Part shown: positions 50,508-57,900 of the stretch, in pieces
How positions within the stretch are numbered: the stretch's first letter is position 1
How the letters are laid out: each line of letters begins with the position of its first letter
Virus record (IMG/VR): IMGVR_UViG_3300036795_000250
Span: 1 to 64,000 of that record
Source of the DNA: a virus
Direction: 5' to 3' (one strand)
Length of the DNA stretch: 64,000 nucleotides
Notes under the pieces: generated by a model
The model's input: only the letters and a program-made list of their open reading frames with translations
Told to the model about the DNA's origin: nothing
Databases searched by the model: none
Translations under genes and position numbers: made by a program

Positions 50508-51134
50508 ATGATGGAGACGATTTCCATACCTGCGCGGATCGCAGCGTTGCCGGTCGACAAGATCGGGCGCCCGGTGCCGTGGTTTGTCGAGTGGATTCAC
50601 GGTGTACCGGACTTCCGGGTCGTCGGCGCGGCCAAGATTGCCGACGCGGTGCGGTTCTCTCTGTGCTGGGTGTGTGGTCAGCACCTGGGACGCTACATGA
50701 CTTTCACCGTGGGCCCGATGTGCGCGGTGAACCGGACGAGTGCCGAACCCCCGTCCCATCAGGAATGTGCGGAGTTTTCGGTGCAGCGCTGCCCATTCCT
50801 GATCACACCGGCCATGGTGCGGCGAGATCGGCACCTGCCCGCCGGGACGAGCGCGCCTGCGGGGATCATGCTCGCCCGCAATCCCGGGGTGGCCTTGCTG
50901 TGGGTGACCCGCACGTTCGGCCTGCGGCGCACGCCGACCGGACCGTTGTTCGTGTTCGGCGATCCCATCAGTGTGCAGTGGTGGGCACAGGGCCGCCAGG
51001 CCACCCGCGCCGAGGTCGTGGCGTCGATCGATTCGGGGTTGCCCGCGTTGCAGGCGCTGGTAGAGACGGATGCCGAGCGAACGATGCTGGACGGCCAGGT
51101 GTCGAAGGCCATGACTCTCGTCCCGGCTGCCTGA
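50508..51134 (+). CDS. Conserved actinobacterial mobile-element protein
   Basis: A 208-residue protein from ATG 50508 (AGGGTGAG upstream). It has CWVCGQHLGRYMTFTVGPM near 52-70, then MCAVNRTSAEPPSHQECAEF and CPFLITPAMVRRD, a Cys-rich pattern that I associate with conserved actinomycete phage and plasmid proteins of unknown function. The second half is alpha/beta with FVFGDPISVQWWAQG. Followed by a small coupled gene. Confidence 0.75.
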   Translation: MMETISIPARIAALPVDKIGRPVPWFVEWIHGVPDFRVVGAAKIADAVRFSLCWVCGQHLGRYMTFTVGPMCAVNRTSAEPPSHQECAEFSVQRCPFLITPAMVRRDRHLPAGTSAPAGIMLARNPGVALLWVTRTFGLRRTPTGPLFVFGDPISVQWWAQGRQATRAEVVASIDSGLPALQALVETDAERTMLDGQVSKAMTLVPAA

Positions 51135-51148
51135 GCAGGAGGTGCTCA

Positions 51149-51328
51149 GTGATCACGGTCTCTCGACATTGGGCCGACTACCGCTGGGCCGGGTGGCAGT
51201 ACGCGCACGCCAACGGGCATGCCGTGCTCAAGACGGACACGAACTGGCGCCTGATCAGCGGATGCCACCTCAGATGGGGCAAACGACACCTCTGGCTCAA
51301 TTGGCGCCGGACAGACATCCGGCCATAG
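51149..51328 (+). CDS. 59-residue Trp/Arg-rich protein
   Basis: A frame from GTG 51149 with GGAGGTG seven bases upstream, 14 bases after the preceding stop. The protein is Trp-, His- and Arg-rich (HWADYRWAGWQYAHANGHA) and probably binds nucleic acid or a partner; no family recognised. The gap that follows (51329-51596) holds no supportable gene. Confidence 0.55.
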   Translation: MITVSRHWADYRWAGWQYAHANGHAVLKTDTNWRLISGCHLRWGKRHLWLNWRRTDIRP

Positions 51329-51596
51329 ATCCATACCGTGCTGAGCCGCTGGCCAGGGAAGAACCACTGCTGGTTACAAGTAGCTAACGGTTGAGGATCT
51401 TGCCCATCAAACTGCGGGGCGCGAAAACCGAACTGCGGGCGCGTCGGGTAGTTGGCGCGGATGCTGTCGGTTCCAGCGACGATCAGCATCCATCACCACA
51501 TACGCACGATCTCATGTCCGCGCTGGTTGTTCAGGTCTCAGTCGACCAGTTGGCACGCATTTGTGCACGTTGCCGGATGATGACACTGTTTGATTC

Positions 51597-51899
51597 ATGG
51601 ACATTGCCTTGGTTGTCGCAGCGCTTAGCAAGTTCAACGACGCGGAGTCACCCACGAAGAAAGAGGTGGAGAAGCTTGTCGACGCGGTTAGGGGATCGGG
51701 TATCAACGAGCTCCAAGAGTGGCTGGAGGAGTTGACGGGGCAGGTGGAAGAAGCAAGCAACTCGATCGAAGCGCTGACTGATGCGGATAGCGACGAACGA
51801 GAAGAGTGTTTTGAGGCCGCGACCGTCGATGTAGCTCAGGTGTTGGAGTCACTGAACGATGCATTGGAGTCGGTCAGAGCTGTCGCCCCATCCAGCTAG
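51597..51899 (+). CDS. Acidic helical hypothetical protein
   Basis: A 100-residue, strongly acidic, helical protein from ATG 51597 (KKEVEKLVDAVRGSG; LEELTGQVEEASNSIEAL). Such proteins can be DNA mimics or anti-repressors, but nothing here shows this. It stands alone between two gene-poor stretches. Confidence 0.55.
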   Translation: MDIALVVAALSKFNDAESPTKKEVEKLVDAVRGSGINELQEWLEELTGQVEEASNSIEALTDADSDEREECFEAATVDVAQVLESLNDALESVRAVAPSS

Positions 51900-52111
51900 G
51901 CGCTGGTACGCACTCGCTTCATATAGCGTGAGGTGCTACAGTCATTCCTGTCCGTGCTTCATGAGTTCAACTCTCTTGTCGCACAGCGCAGGACAGCGTG
52001 GCCTCCGATCTTCGGGTTGGGGGCCACGCATTTGTGCGTAGGGGCGAGATCAGAGGCGGTATGGTCATGACTTCGCCGTATCGAGCGCTTGTCGCGAGTG
52101 GAGGATATGCC

Positions 52112-52546
52112 GTGATCTCGGTAGAGCCGTGCGTATTCTGTGAGATCGTGGCTGGACGAAGCCCTGCCGAGATCGTGGGTACCTGGCCCGATGCCACAGC
52201 GTTCATATCGCTCGATCCGGTCACTCCGGGACATACGTTGGTCGTGCCGAACGAGCATATTGCCGACGCGGTGGAGCGCCCTGGGGCGACGGCCATGGTG
52301 ATGCAGCGCGCCGCAGAACTCGCTAGCGAGTACCAGTATTCGAACATCCTCACCAATACCGGTACACCGGCCCACCAAAGCGTGTTCCATTTGCACATTC
52401 ACGTCATCCCGCGCTCGGCCGACGACCAACTGATGCTGCCCTGGGGCACGACCGGGGATCCCCATGCTCCGCACTGGTGCCGGGTGGCTGAGCGGTTGCA
52501 GCGCCAGATCGACGCTCTGCTGAACCAGAACGACCGTACTGCGTAG
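52112..52546 (+). CDS. HIT-family nucleotide hydrolase
   Basis: A 144-residue histidine-triad protein. The start is CVFCEIVAGRSPAEIVG and the active site is HLHIHVIPR (His-x-His-x-His) near residue 94. GTG 52112 is preferred since GGAGG lies eight bases upstream; ATG 52067 is possible. HIT proteins hydrolyse nucleoside phosphoramidates or AppppA-like dinucleotides. It is a host-like metabolic gene carried by the phage. Confidence 0.85.
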   Translation: MISVEPCVFCEIVAGRSPAEIVGTWPDATAFISLDPVTPGHTLVVPNEHIADAVERPGATAMVMQRAAELASEYQYSNILTNTGTPAHQSVFHLHIHVIPRSADDQLMLPWGTTGDPHAPHWCRVAERLQRQIDALLNQNDRTA

Positions 52547-52565
52547 TCACCGGGCTCGCCAACGC

Positions 52566-52602
52566 AACTCCAAGATTTGGAGTTACTTGGAGCAATTTGG
52601 AG
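52566..52602. repeat. Inverted and 10-bp-spaced TTGGAG repeats
   Basis: AACTCCAA (52566-52573) and TTGGAGTT (52577-52584) form an inverted pair, and TTGGAG recurs at 52577, 52587 and 52597, exactly 10 bp apart. The region lies between the stops of convergent genes. Iteron or operator function is possible; it may also be noise from a short duplication. Confidence 0.35.
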
Positions 52603-52617
52603 TTGGGGAAGGAAAAA

Positions 52618-52641
52618 GACGGCCCCAAAATCGGGGCCGTC
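52618..52641 (-). terminator. Leftward terminator of the EEP-family gene
   Basis: GACGGCCCC (52618-52626) pairs with GGGGCCGTC (52633-52641), six-base loop, followed on the minus strand by TTTTTCC. It lies 28 bases after the stop at 52669. Confidence 0.8.
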
Positions 52642-52668
52642 CTCCAGCGGTGCACGGTGATCGTGTTG

Positions 52669-53517
52669 CTAGCTGTCCTTGTCGAAGGCAAGCTCGGCAT
52701 AGACGTAATCATGGTCGGAGCCGGGGCACGGAATCACGCGGTAGCTGCCCTCGACGTAGTCCGCTGGATGTTCCTTGGACACGACGATGCGATCGATCCG
52801 CAGACCTCCCGCACTCGTCGGGGTGAAGTCGCGTGCTCGCTCGCCGACGTCCCAGAGCCCGGAACTGAGCACCGTGTCCATCGACTCGGTGTTCGTGGTC
52901 CACCTCCCGCTGGAGTCCCGCCGACCCTTCTGTGTTCTCTGCCATGGCCGACCACGCTCGTCGCAGCGCGCTCCCCAGTCCTCATAGAGATGCTCGCCGT
53001 CGGCGCTGCTCGTGGTGTTGAAGTCTCCGCCGATGATCGACGGGAGTTGGCCGAGCTGGGCGGAGAGGCTGGCCTGGATGTCCATCCCCACTGGACCTCG
53101 TGCTCCGGTCCAGTGGATCGGGGAGAGGAAGGTCCTGATCCCGGCGATGGTGGCCTCTAGCACGTCGTAATAGACCTCGCGAACGTCGGGATCGGCTACC
53201 TCATGCACTTCCTTCGGCTTGACCAGGCGGGCGGAGGTGACCATGCCCGGCTTGTTCCGGCTGCCCTTCCGTTGCGACATCCAGGGTCGGAAGAAATCGT
53301 CTCCTTCCCAGAGGTCGTCGAGTAGTCCTACCGCTTCCCAGAGCGGTTGCTGCTGGAACGCCATCCACATTGTGCATTCAGACAAGAAGAGAACATGTGG
53401 TGTGGGTGCTTTCGCCACGATATCGCGTAGCCTGTGTAGCTCGTGCCAGCGCGTTTTCGCGTTCCAGCAGCCGCGCTTAATGTTCAGCACGCCAATGCGC
53501 ACAACCGTCTCAGCCAC
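52669..53517 (-). CDS. Endonuclease/exonuclease/phosphatase (EEP) family protein
   Basis: A 282-residue protein of the EEP superfamily (PF03372). Landmarks are VLNIKRGCW near the start, LFLSECTMW near 43-51, IGGDFNTTSS near 162 and the final PGSDHDYVYAEL near 265, giving the usual acidic and His active-site set. Likely a Mg-dependent nuclease or phosphodiesterase; substrate unknown. It has its own terminator and lies next to the repressor operon, in a place where cargo genes are often found. Confidence 0.8.
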   Translation of the reverse strand: MAETVVRIGVLNIKRGCWNAKTRWHELHRLRDIVAKAPTPHVLFLSECTMWMAFQQQPLWEAVGLLDDLWEGDDFFRPWMSQRKGSRNKPGMVTSARLVKPKEVHEVADPDVREVYYDVLEATIAGIRTFLSPIHWTGARGPVGMDIQASLSAQLGQLPSIIGGDFNTTSSADGEHLYEDWGARCDERGRPWQRTQKGRRDSSGRWTTNTESMDTVLSSGLWDVGERARDFTPTSAGGLRIDRIVVSKEHPADYVEGSYRVIPCPGSDHDYVYAELAFDKDS

Positions 53518-53613
53518 GTGTCGTATCCCTTGGATCTTGTGTGCTTGGGTAGGCCGATGGGCGAGCTTACTCAGCCCACCCCGATCCCGGGGCAGTTACG
53601 GATTGATTCGTCG

Positions 53614-53781
53614 CTACTTTCTGCGGCGCCACGGGAATCCGCCGACCACTCTGCCCGGGTGATCTACTGGGTAGCTGGTCTCGGCATGCTGGCAGTTCGT
53701 GCAGCGGTCAGTCCACGATCCCACTGTCTCATCCACGTCCGTGCTAGTGGTGTTGCCGCCGCACTTCGGACACGTTTCCAT
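53614..53781 (-). CDS. 55-residue zinc-ribbon protein
   Basis: A frame from ATG 53781, 15 bases after the XRE repressor stop. It has ETCPKCGGNTTSTDVDET and then DRCTNCQHAETSYP, a two-CxxC zinc ribbon, and a basic end (FPWRRRK). There is no clear ribosome site, so expression would rely on coupling or a leaderless message. Role unknown. Confidence 0.55.
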   Translation of the reverse strand: METCPKCGGNTTSTDVDETVGSWTDRCTNCQHAETSYPVDHPGRVVGGFPWRRRK

Positions 53782-53795
53782 GGGGACACAGGCTA

Positions 53796-54224
53796 GTGGC
53801 TGACCATTTCGCGCTGGACCGACCTCGCCCGATACCGCAAGAATCGAGCGAAAGCCACGATAGTGTCCTGATCCTCGCTGCTCAGATGCTGGACGAGTCG
53901 CAACAAAGCCACGATAGTGTCTTGATCCTCACTGCTCAGCTGTTGGACCAGCAGTCCCGAGATTCTGGCGATCACACCTGCGGCAGGTCCAGCGTCCTCG
54001 GCGAAGAAGTCGGACACCGGGCGGAGGTATACCCGTGCCAGCTTCGCGAGTTCCAGGCAATCGACTCGCCGACGGCCGCACTCGATCTCAGAGATCGCGC
54101 TGCGCGCGATGCCGGTCAGGTTCGCCACATACTGCTGGCTGAGCCCTTGGTCCTCGCGGGCCGCGCGCAGGCGCTGGGCTAGCTCGCGCTGTTCTGCGGA
54201 TATGTTCTCAGTGGGTGTGCGCAT
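53796..54224 (-). CDS. XRE-family repressor with duplicated segment
   Basis: A 142-residue protein with an N-terminal helix-turn-helix (RLRAAREDQGLSQQYVANL, then SAISEIECGRRR) of the XRE/Cro-cI type. Residues about 94-130 carry an 18-residue tandem duplication (LSSEDQDTIVA twice). ATG 54224 is chosen because the preceding micro-ORF stops eight bases before it. It lies left of attP2 with the integrase on the other side, so it is the best candidate for the lysogeny repressor, although no operator was recognised. Confidence 0.8.
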
Positions 54225-54231
54225 GGGGAGA

Positions 54232-54303
54232 TCAGCTGACCGGGTTCCCAAGATCCAGGATGGCGGCCACTGCGTCGATCGCGTCCTTGGACCAGTCGCT
54301 CAT
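54232..54303 (-). CDS. 23-residue micro-gene, MSDWSKDAI family
   Basis: A 24-codon frame whose ATG overlaps the stop of the gene upstream (ATGA) and whose stop lies seven bases before the repressor start. The first nine residues, MSDWSKDAI, are identical to the start of the 78-residue protein at 54587-54823, and the DNA is nearly identical over about 27 bases. It may be a coupling leader for the repressor, or the remnant of a duplicated gene. Confidence 0.5.
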   Translation of the reverse strand: MSDWSKDAIDAVAAILDLGNPVS

Positions 54304-54590
54304 CGGCGTGCTGCTTCCTCGTCGTATGCGTGCACTGCTTCCTCAACCTGCTCGACACCGTAGTCTCCCGAGTCAAGCCATTCGACGGCGCGCCACACTT
54401 CAGTCAGAGTGCCGTCGCCTTCGATTCCGGCAGCGGTCAGCGTCTCGTACAGGTGGTCAGTTGCCTTGGTGGCGAGTGAATCGGGCGCTAGCTCACGTAG
54501 CCGGTCACGCACCACCATCAGATCGTTCAGGTCAAGGTTGTTGTTCCAGGCGATCTGTCGGTACAGGAAGTTGTAGTTACCGCCGCTCAC
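54300..54590 (-). CDS. Hypothetical protein of the repressor operon
   Basis: A 96-residue protein from GTG 54590 (AAGGTGA upstream; the start overlaps the previous stop as GTGA). It is helical (YNFLYRQIAWNNNLDLNDL; VEWLDSGDYGVEQVEEAVHA). Function unknown; its place in the operon suggests a link to lysogeny control. Confidence 0.6.
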   Translation of the reverse strand: MSGGNYNFLYRQIAWNNNLDLNDLMVVRDRLRELAPDSLATKATDHLYETLTAAGIEGDGTLTEVWRAVEWLDSGDYGVEQVEEAVHAYDEEAARR

Positions 54591-54823
54591 CGAGTCACCT
54601 TGCGGGTCGCCGCCCCGAGCCAACCGGTCAACCGAGCGAGCCGGTGACGACGAGCAGCCTTCCGCTCGGTCCGCCGTACGGCCACGATGCGATCGATCTC
54701 TCTGGAGACGTACTCATGTGCGTCGATCGCGGCCTGGGCTCGGCAGCGCAGAAAGTAGCCGGTCGGATCGTCGACCAACGCGTCCGCGTCAGCCCGGATC
54801 GCGTCCTTGGACCAGTCGCTCAT
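54587..54823 (-). CDS. Hypothetical protein, first gene of the repressor operon
   Basis: A 78-residue protein from ATG 54823, starting MSDWSKDAIRADADAL and ending basic (RRTERKAARRHRLARL). Its start is the longer copy of the segment repeated in the micro-gene at 54232-54303. It is next to attP2. Function unknown. Confidence 0.6.
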   Translation of the reverse strand: MSDWSKDAIRADADALVDDPTGYFLRCRAQAAIDAHEYVSREIDRIVAVRRTERKAARRHRLARLTGWLGAATRKVTR

Positions 54824-54985
54824 GAGGCGCGAGTGTAGCGGCCCGTCAGGTGTCCTGGGAGCGCTGCCCGCAAGGGAGCAACCTCGGCGCGGAGCGGCGT
54901 CACGGTGTCCTCTCGTGGCCATACCTGTCCAGCCGTGTCACTCGTTCCAGGACCCAGTGGGCACGGAGTGGGCACGACACAGAAA

Positions 54986-55008
54986 AGCCCCGGCTGAAAA
55001 CCGGGGCT
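54986..55008 (-). terminator. tRNA-associated leftward terminator
   Basis: An 8-bp perfect stem (54986-54993 with 55001-55008) with a seven-base loop, followed on the minus strand by TTTTCTGTG. It lies just past the tRNA-like 3' end on the same strand, as it would at the end of a host tRNA gene, so it was probably part of the sequence captured by the phage. Confidence 0.75.
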
Positions 55009-55024
55009 GACCTGCACCAACGAG

Positions 55025-55052
55025 TGGTGGGCGATACTGGGATTGAACCAGT
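55025..55052 (-). tRNA. Partial tRNA 3' end (attachment core)
   Basis: Read leftward: a T arm (5-bp stem ACTGG/CCAGT around loop TTCAATC), then the 3' acceptor half ATCGCCC, discriminator A and CCA. The 5' part and anticodon are absent, so the isotype is not known, but the intact gene should start GGGCGAT. It is the phage copy of the target tRNA 3' end. A second copy of GGCGATACTGGG lies at 55067-55078, 37 bp away. Confidence 0.7.
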
Positions 55053-55206
55053 ATCATGGGCAGGGTGGCGATACTGGGTTGAGCAGGAAAAACGCCGTCT
55101 GACCAGCCAATACGGACACCAGTGTCGCCTGCCATAGGGGACACGACAGGACACAAGATGTACATTCGTGTGGGCACGTAGAGGGCACGAAATCTTGGAG
55201 GTCTAA

Positions 55207-56499
55207 ATGGCTCGTGGACAGAGACAGTTCGGCAGCATCCGCCTGCTTCCTTCGGGCCGCTTCCAGGCCCGGTACATCGGGCCGGACGGGCAGCGCTACA
55301 CCGCGCAGACGCCCGCAGGCAGACCTCGGACGTTCACTACGAAGGGTGACGCTGGGACCTGGCTCGACGGCAAGCACACGGACATCGAGCGCGGAGTGTG
55401 GGTGGCACCGGGTAGCCAGCCCTCGGTACCCGAGGAGCCTGCCAGACCCGTGACCTTCGGTGTCTACGCCGAGCAGTGGATGGCTGACCGGGCCAGTGAG
55501 CTCGCACAGACCACCTATGACCACTACACCCAACTGCTGCGTGATCACATCAACCCTACGTTCCAGGACACACCGCTGAGCGATATCAAGCCAGCAGGGG
55601 TCCGTGCGTGGCATGGCCAACTGGCCCGCGCCAAAGGGAAGAAAATCAGGGACAGGCCGACGACGCGTGCGCACGCCTACGGGCTGCTGCGCACGATCCT
55701 GGGTGCGGCGGTCGCTGATCACGACCAGAAGTTGATCAGCGTCAACCCTTGCCACATTAAAGGCGCCGGGGTGGCAAAGCGGGCTGTGGACATCGAGACC
55801 GTCACTCTGGACGAGCTGACCATCATCGTGGCGAAGATGCCACCTCGGTATCAGCTGATGGTGCTGTGGGCTGCCTGGTGTGCGCTGCGGTTTGGCGAAC
55901 TGGCCGAACTTCGTCGCTCGGACGTGGACGTCGTCAAATCTGTGGTGCGTATTCGGCGCGGCGTCACGCGCAGCAAGGGCAAGCGGATTGTCAAAGGCCC
56001 GAAGTCCGAGGCAGGGAAGCGGTCGGTCGACATTCCGCCGCACCTGATGTCGTTGGTCATCGCGCACTTGCGAGACCATGTTGGCACTGAGCCTTCGGCG
56101 CTGTTGTGGCCCTCGTCGAGCGATCCCAACCGACACCTGGCGCCGTCCACTCTGTACAAGGTCTATTACCCTGCCCGTGAGGCTGCCCATCGTCCCGATC
56201 TGCGCTTCCATGATCTCCGGCACACTGGTGCAGTGTTGACTGCCGCGACTGGTGCCACCATCGCGGAACTGAAGGCACGGCTAGGTCATGCGACCTTCAC
56301 GGCTGCAATGCGCTACCAACATGCCTCGAAGGAGAGCGGGAAGAGAATCGCCGCTGCGCTGTCCGGCCTCGTGGCGGTTCCCGGTGACACGAGGCCGCAG
56401 GACCAGGTCGACCAGATCCGTCAGCTTCTCGCTGAGGCAACTCTGACTGACGAGATGAAGGCGGTACTGCGCAAGGCAATCGAGGGCGACGCTGCTTAG
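55207..56499 (+). CDS. Tyrosine integrase 2
   Basis: A 430-residue phage integrase. Residues 1-60 look like the AP2-like arm-binding domain (FGSIRLLPSGRFQARYIGPD), 85-185 the core-binding domain, and 200-390 the catalytic domain with Arg in CALRFGELAEL, His and Arg in FHDLRHTG, His in ARLGHATFT and the nucleophile Tyr in MRYQHAS. ATG 55207 follows GGAGG. It acts at the neighbouring tRNA-derived attP. The last four bases overlap a small membrane gene on the other strand. Confidence 0.95.
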   Translation: MARGQRQFGSIRLLPSGRFQARYIGPDGQRYTAQTPAGRPRTFTTKGDAGTWLDGKHTDIERGVWVAPGSQPSVPEEPARPVTFGVYAEQWMADRASELAQTTYDHYTQLLRDHINPTFQDTPLSDIKPAGVRAWHGQLARAKGKKIRDRPTTRAHAYGLLRTILGAAVADHDQKLISVNPCHIKGAGVAKRAVDIETVTLDELTIIVAKMPPRYQLMVLWAAWCALRFGELAELRRSDVDVVKSVVRIRRGVTRSKGKRIVKGPKSEAGKRSVDIPPHLMSLVIAHLRDHVGTEPSALLWPSSSDPNRHLAPSTLYKVYYPAREAAHRPDLRFHDLRHTGAVLTAATGATIAELKARLGHATFTAAMRYQHASKESGKRIAAALSGLVAVPGDTRPQDQVDQIRQLLAEATLTDEMKAVLRKAIEGDAA

Positions 56500-56672
56500 T
56501 CCTGCGAGCTGCGGAATGCGCGGAAGGCTTGGGTCGTTCCACACATGAGCAGGACACACACTGGCAGGGTGTCCAGAAGCGTGCCAAACCCCACATAGCC
56601 AGCTACCCAGCCGCTGAAGATGTAGAACGCCCAGCTTCCGTAGGCGTAGCGGATTACCTCAGCTCTGCTCAC
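56496..56672 (-). CDS. 58-residue membrane protein
   Basis: A frame from GTG 56672 with hydrophobic residues 12-30 and 32-46 (AFYIFSGWVAGYVGFG; LPVCVLLMCGTTQAF), ending basic. It overlaps the integrase stop by three bases on the opposite strand. The ribosome site is weak, so the call is tentative; it could be a small superinfection protein. Confidence 0.45.
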   Translation of the reverse strand: MSRAEVIRYAYGSWAFYIFSGWVAGYVGFGTLLDTLPVCVLLMCGTTQAFRAFRSSQD

Positions 56673-56738
56673 GAGGATCTACGCTAGCAGAGCCTTCTTC
56701 GCCGCTCACCAAGCCGCCATGCAAGAGAGTTACTGATC

Positions 56739-56972
56739 ATGCCTAGTGTTCATGACCCGAACACCGTCCGGAGCGGTCTTGACCAGTTCTCCGGCGACCT
56801 CGATGCTGCGGTGGCCGCACTGCGCAAGATTGTGGAGCATCCGTTCGCCCAGCGCGATGATATCCTTCTGGACGTTATTCGACCGGCAGAGAATTCAGCC
56901 AATGCCGCGTCCCGTTTGGCGCTCGTTCTAGCCGATCACATTGACCCTATCGCCGAGCCCCCGAAGGACTGA
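56739..56972 (+). CDS. Hypothetical helical protein, 77 aa
   Basis: A 77-residue protein from ATG 56739, helical and acidic (GLDQFSGDLDAAVAALRKIV). It ends two bases before the next gene. No family recognised; the two genes form a short rightward unit after the integrase. Confidence 0.55.
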   Translation: MPSVHDPNTVRSGLDQFSGDLDAAVAALRKIVEHPFAQRDDILLDVIRPAENSANAASRLALVLADHIDPIAEPPKD

Positions 56973-56974
56973 TC

Positions 56975-57349
56975 ATGACCGATGATCCCGGGCAACTCGT
57001 CAAGGACTACCGCACGAACCAGGCCGCGTCACGGCGGCTGCGGGGTGCCCGCTTCGGGGCTGGAGGCTACGCGAACGCGGGCATCGAGGCGATAGCTCGC
57101 AGCCGCAGTAACGCTGCGCGCGACCCACTCGTTGAACCGTCGGTCGCGATCAGAACAGCGATCGCCAAGCTTCCGTGCGGCGAGGACTTGATCGCCGCAT
57201 TGAAGGAAGAGGACAGGGCACAGGAGGACCTTAGGAGCGCGCACAGTTGGGGTGAGGAAGGGCTGACGCCCGCCCACCGCGAGACTCTGCGCAACAAGAA
57301 GAAGATCGTGGACGAGTTGGCAACCAAGATGCGCTCGATGGTCTTCTAG
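56975..57349 (+). CDS. Hypothetical protein, 124 aa
   Basis: A 124-residue charged helical protein from ATG 56975 (AAGGA upstream), with an Arg/Gly-rich middle (RRLRGARFGAGGYANAG). It overlaps the convergent gene at 57346 by four bases. Function unknown. Confidence 0.55.
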   Translation: MTDDPGQLVKDYRTNQAASRRLRGARFGAGGYANAGIEAIARSRSNAARDPLVEPSVAIRTAIAKLPCGEDLIAALKEEDRAQEDLRSAHSWGEEGLTPAHRETLRNKKKIVDELATKMRSMVF

Positions 57350-57900
57350 GACTCATCGACGAACGTGTCGCCCGGCTCACTCCACTTACGGAAGCACGCT
57401 TCCCGCTCGCCTGGTTTCCACGGCTTGAGCACCCATGCTGGGTCGCTGTCGCCGAACAGGTAGTCGGTCGAGACCTTCTCGGGCAATGCGGCGCGGCCCG
57501 CATGCTCCCAGGCCGGGAGCCCGCACTTGTCGCAGTATCGAAAGGACTGACCGATCCAGTGATATCCCTCGGGGCACGGCACCTCAGGAGACGGCTGGGT
57601 GCTCCGCTCCTCGGTCTCGTCCACGAACAGACCTATGGCGGTGACGGTGATACGTGCCGCTCGGCGGTATTCCCTGTGAATGTCGTCGTGTAGCTCATTC
57701 CATGGCTTGATTGACCACGGAGATACCCGGTTGTCGGCGATGTAGGCAACCTCTGCGGCTTGCTCGATCTCCTTCGAGGTGACACTGCGCCGGAACCCGG
57801 CCGCCAGGATGGTCTTGGCACACCTGACAGGGTTCCCTACGTAGCCCCACGACTTGATCCCTGTCACAAGCCTGGCGAGGTCATCTTGGTCGTTCATCAT
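57346..57900 (-). CDS. Hypothetical protein with zinc motif
   Basis: A 184-residue protein from ATG 57900, overlapping the upstream stop as ATGA. The first 75 residues are helical (KEIEQAAEVAYIADNR). Near 115-140 there is CPEGYHWIGQSFRYCDKCG, then PAWEHAG, a likely zinc site; the end is Trp-rich. Not recognised; appears as a phage-specific protein. Confidence 0.65.
   Translation of the reverse strand: MMNDQDDLARLVTGIKSWGYVGNPVRCAKTILAAGFRRSVTSKEIEQAAEVAYIADNRVSPWSIKPWNELHDDIHREYRRAARITVTAIGLFVDETEERSTQPSPEVPCPEGYHWIGQSFRYCDKCGLPAWEHAGRAALPEKVSTDYLFGDSDPAWVLKPWKPGEREACFRKWSEPGDTFVDES

Larger units (their letters stand above)
54956..55190. other. Attachment site attP2 (arms and tRNA-derived core)
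   Basis: Four direct repeats of about 11 bp with the centre GGGCACG occur as two pairs: 54956-54966 and 54967-54977 on the left, 55169-55179 and 55180-55190 on the right. Between them lies the 3' end of a tRNA gene (55025-55052). Three GGACAC motifs (55114, 55139, 55149) may bind a second protein. The integrase start is 17 bases beyond the right pair. Similar arms on both sides of one core suggest an intact attP rather than attL or attR. Confidence 0.65.

Noticed and set aside
51178-51489. Minus-strand frame opposite the gene at 51149
   Set aside because: It has no ribosome site and the plus-strand gene has GGAGGTG with proper spacing; the frame is most likely a shadow.
55025-55090. A complete tRNA gene at the attachment site
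   Set aside because: Only the T arm and 3' acceptor side are present; no D arm, anticodon arm or 5' acceptor can be placed on the minus strand.
54956-56499. Reading the right-hand part as a prophage end (attL or attR)
   Set aside because: Matching arm repeats occur on both sides of the core, and phage-like genes continue on both sides.
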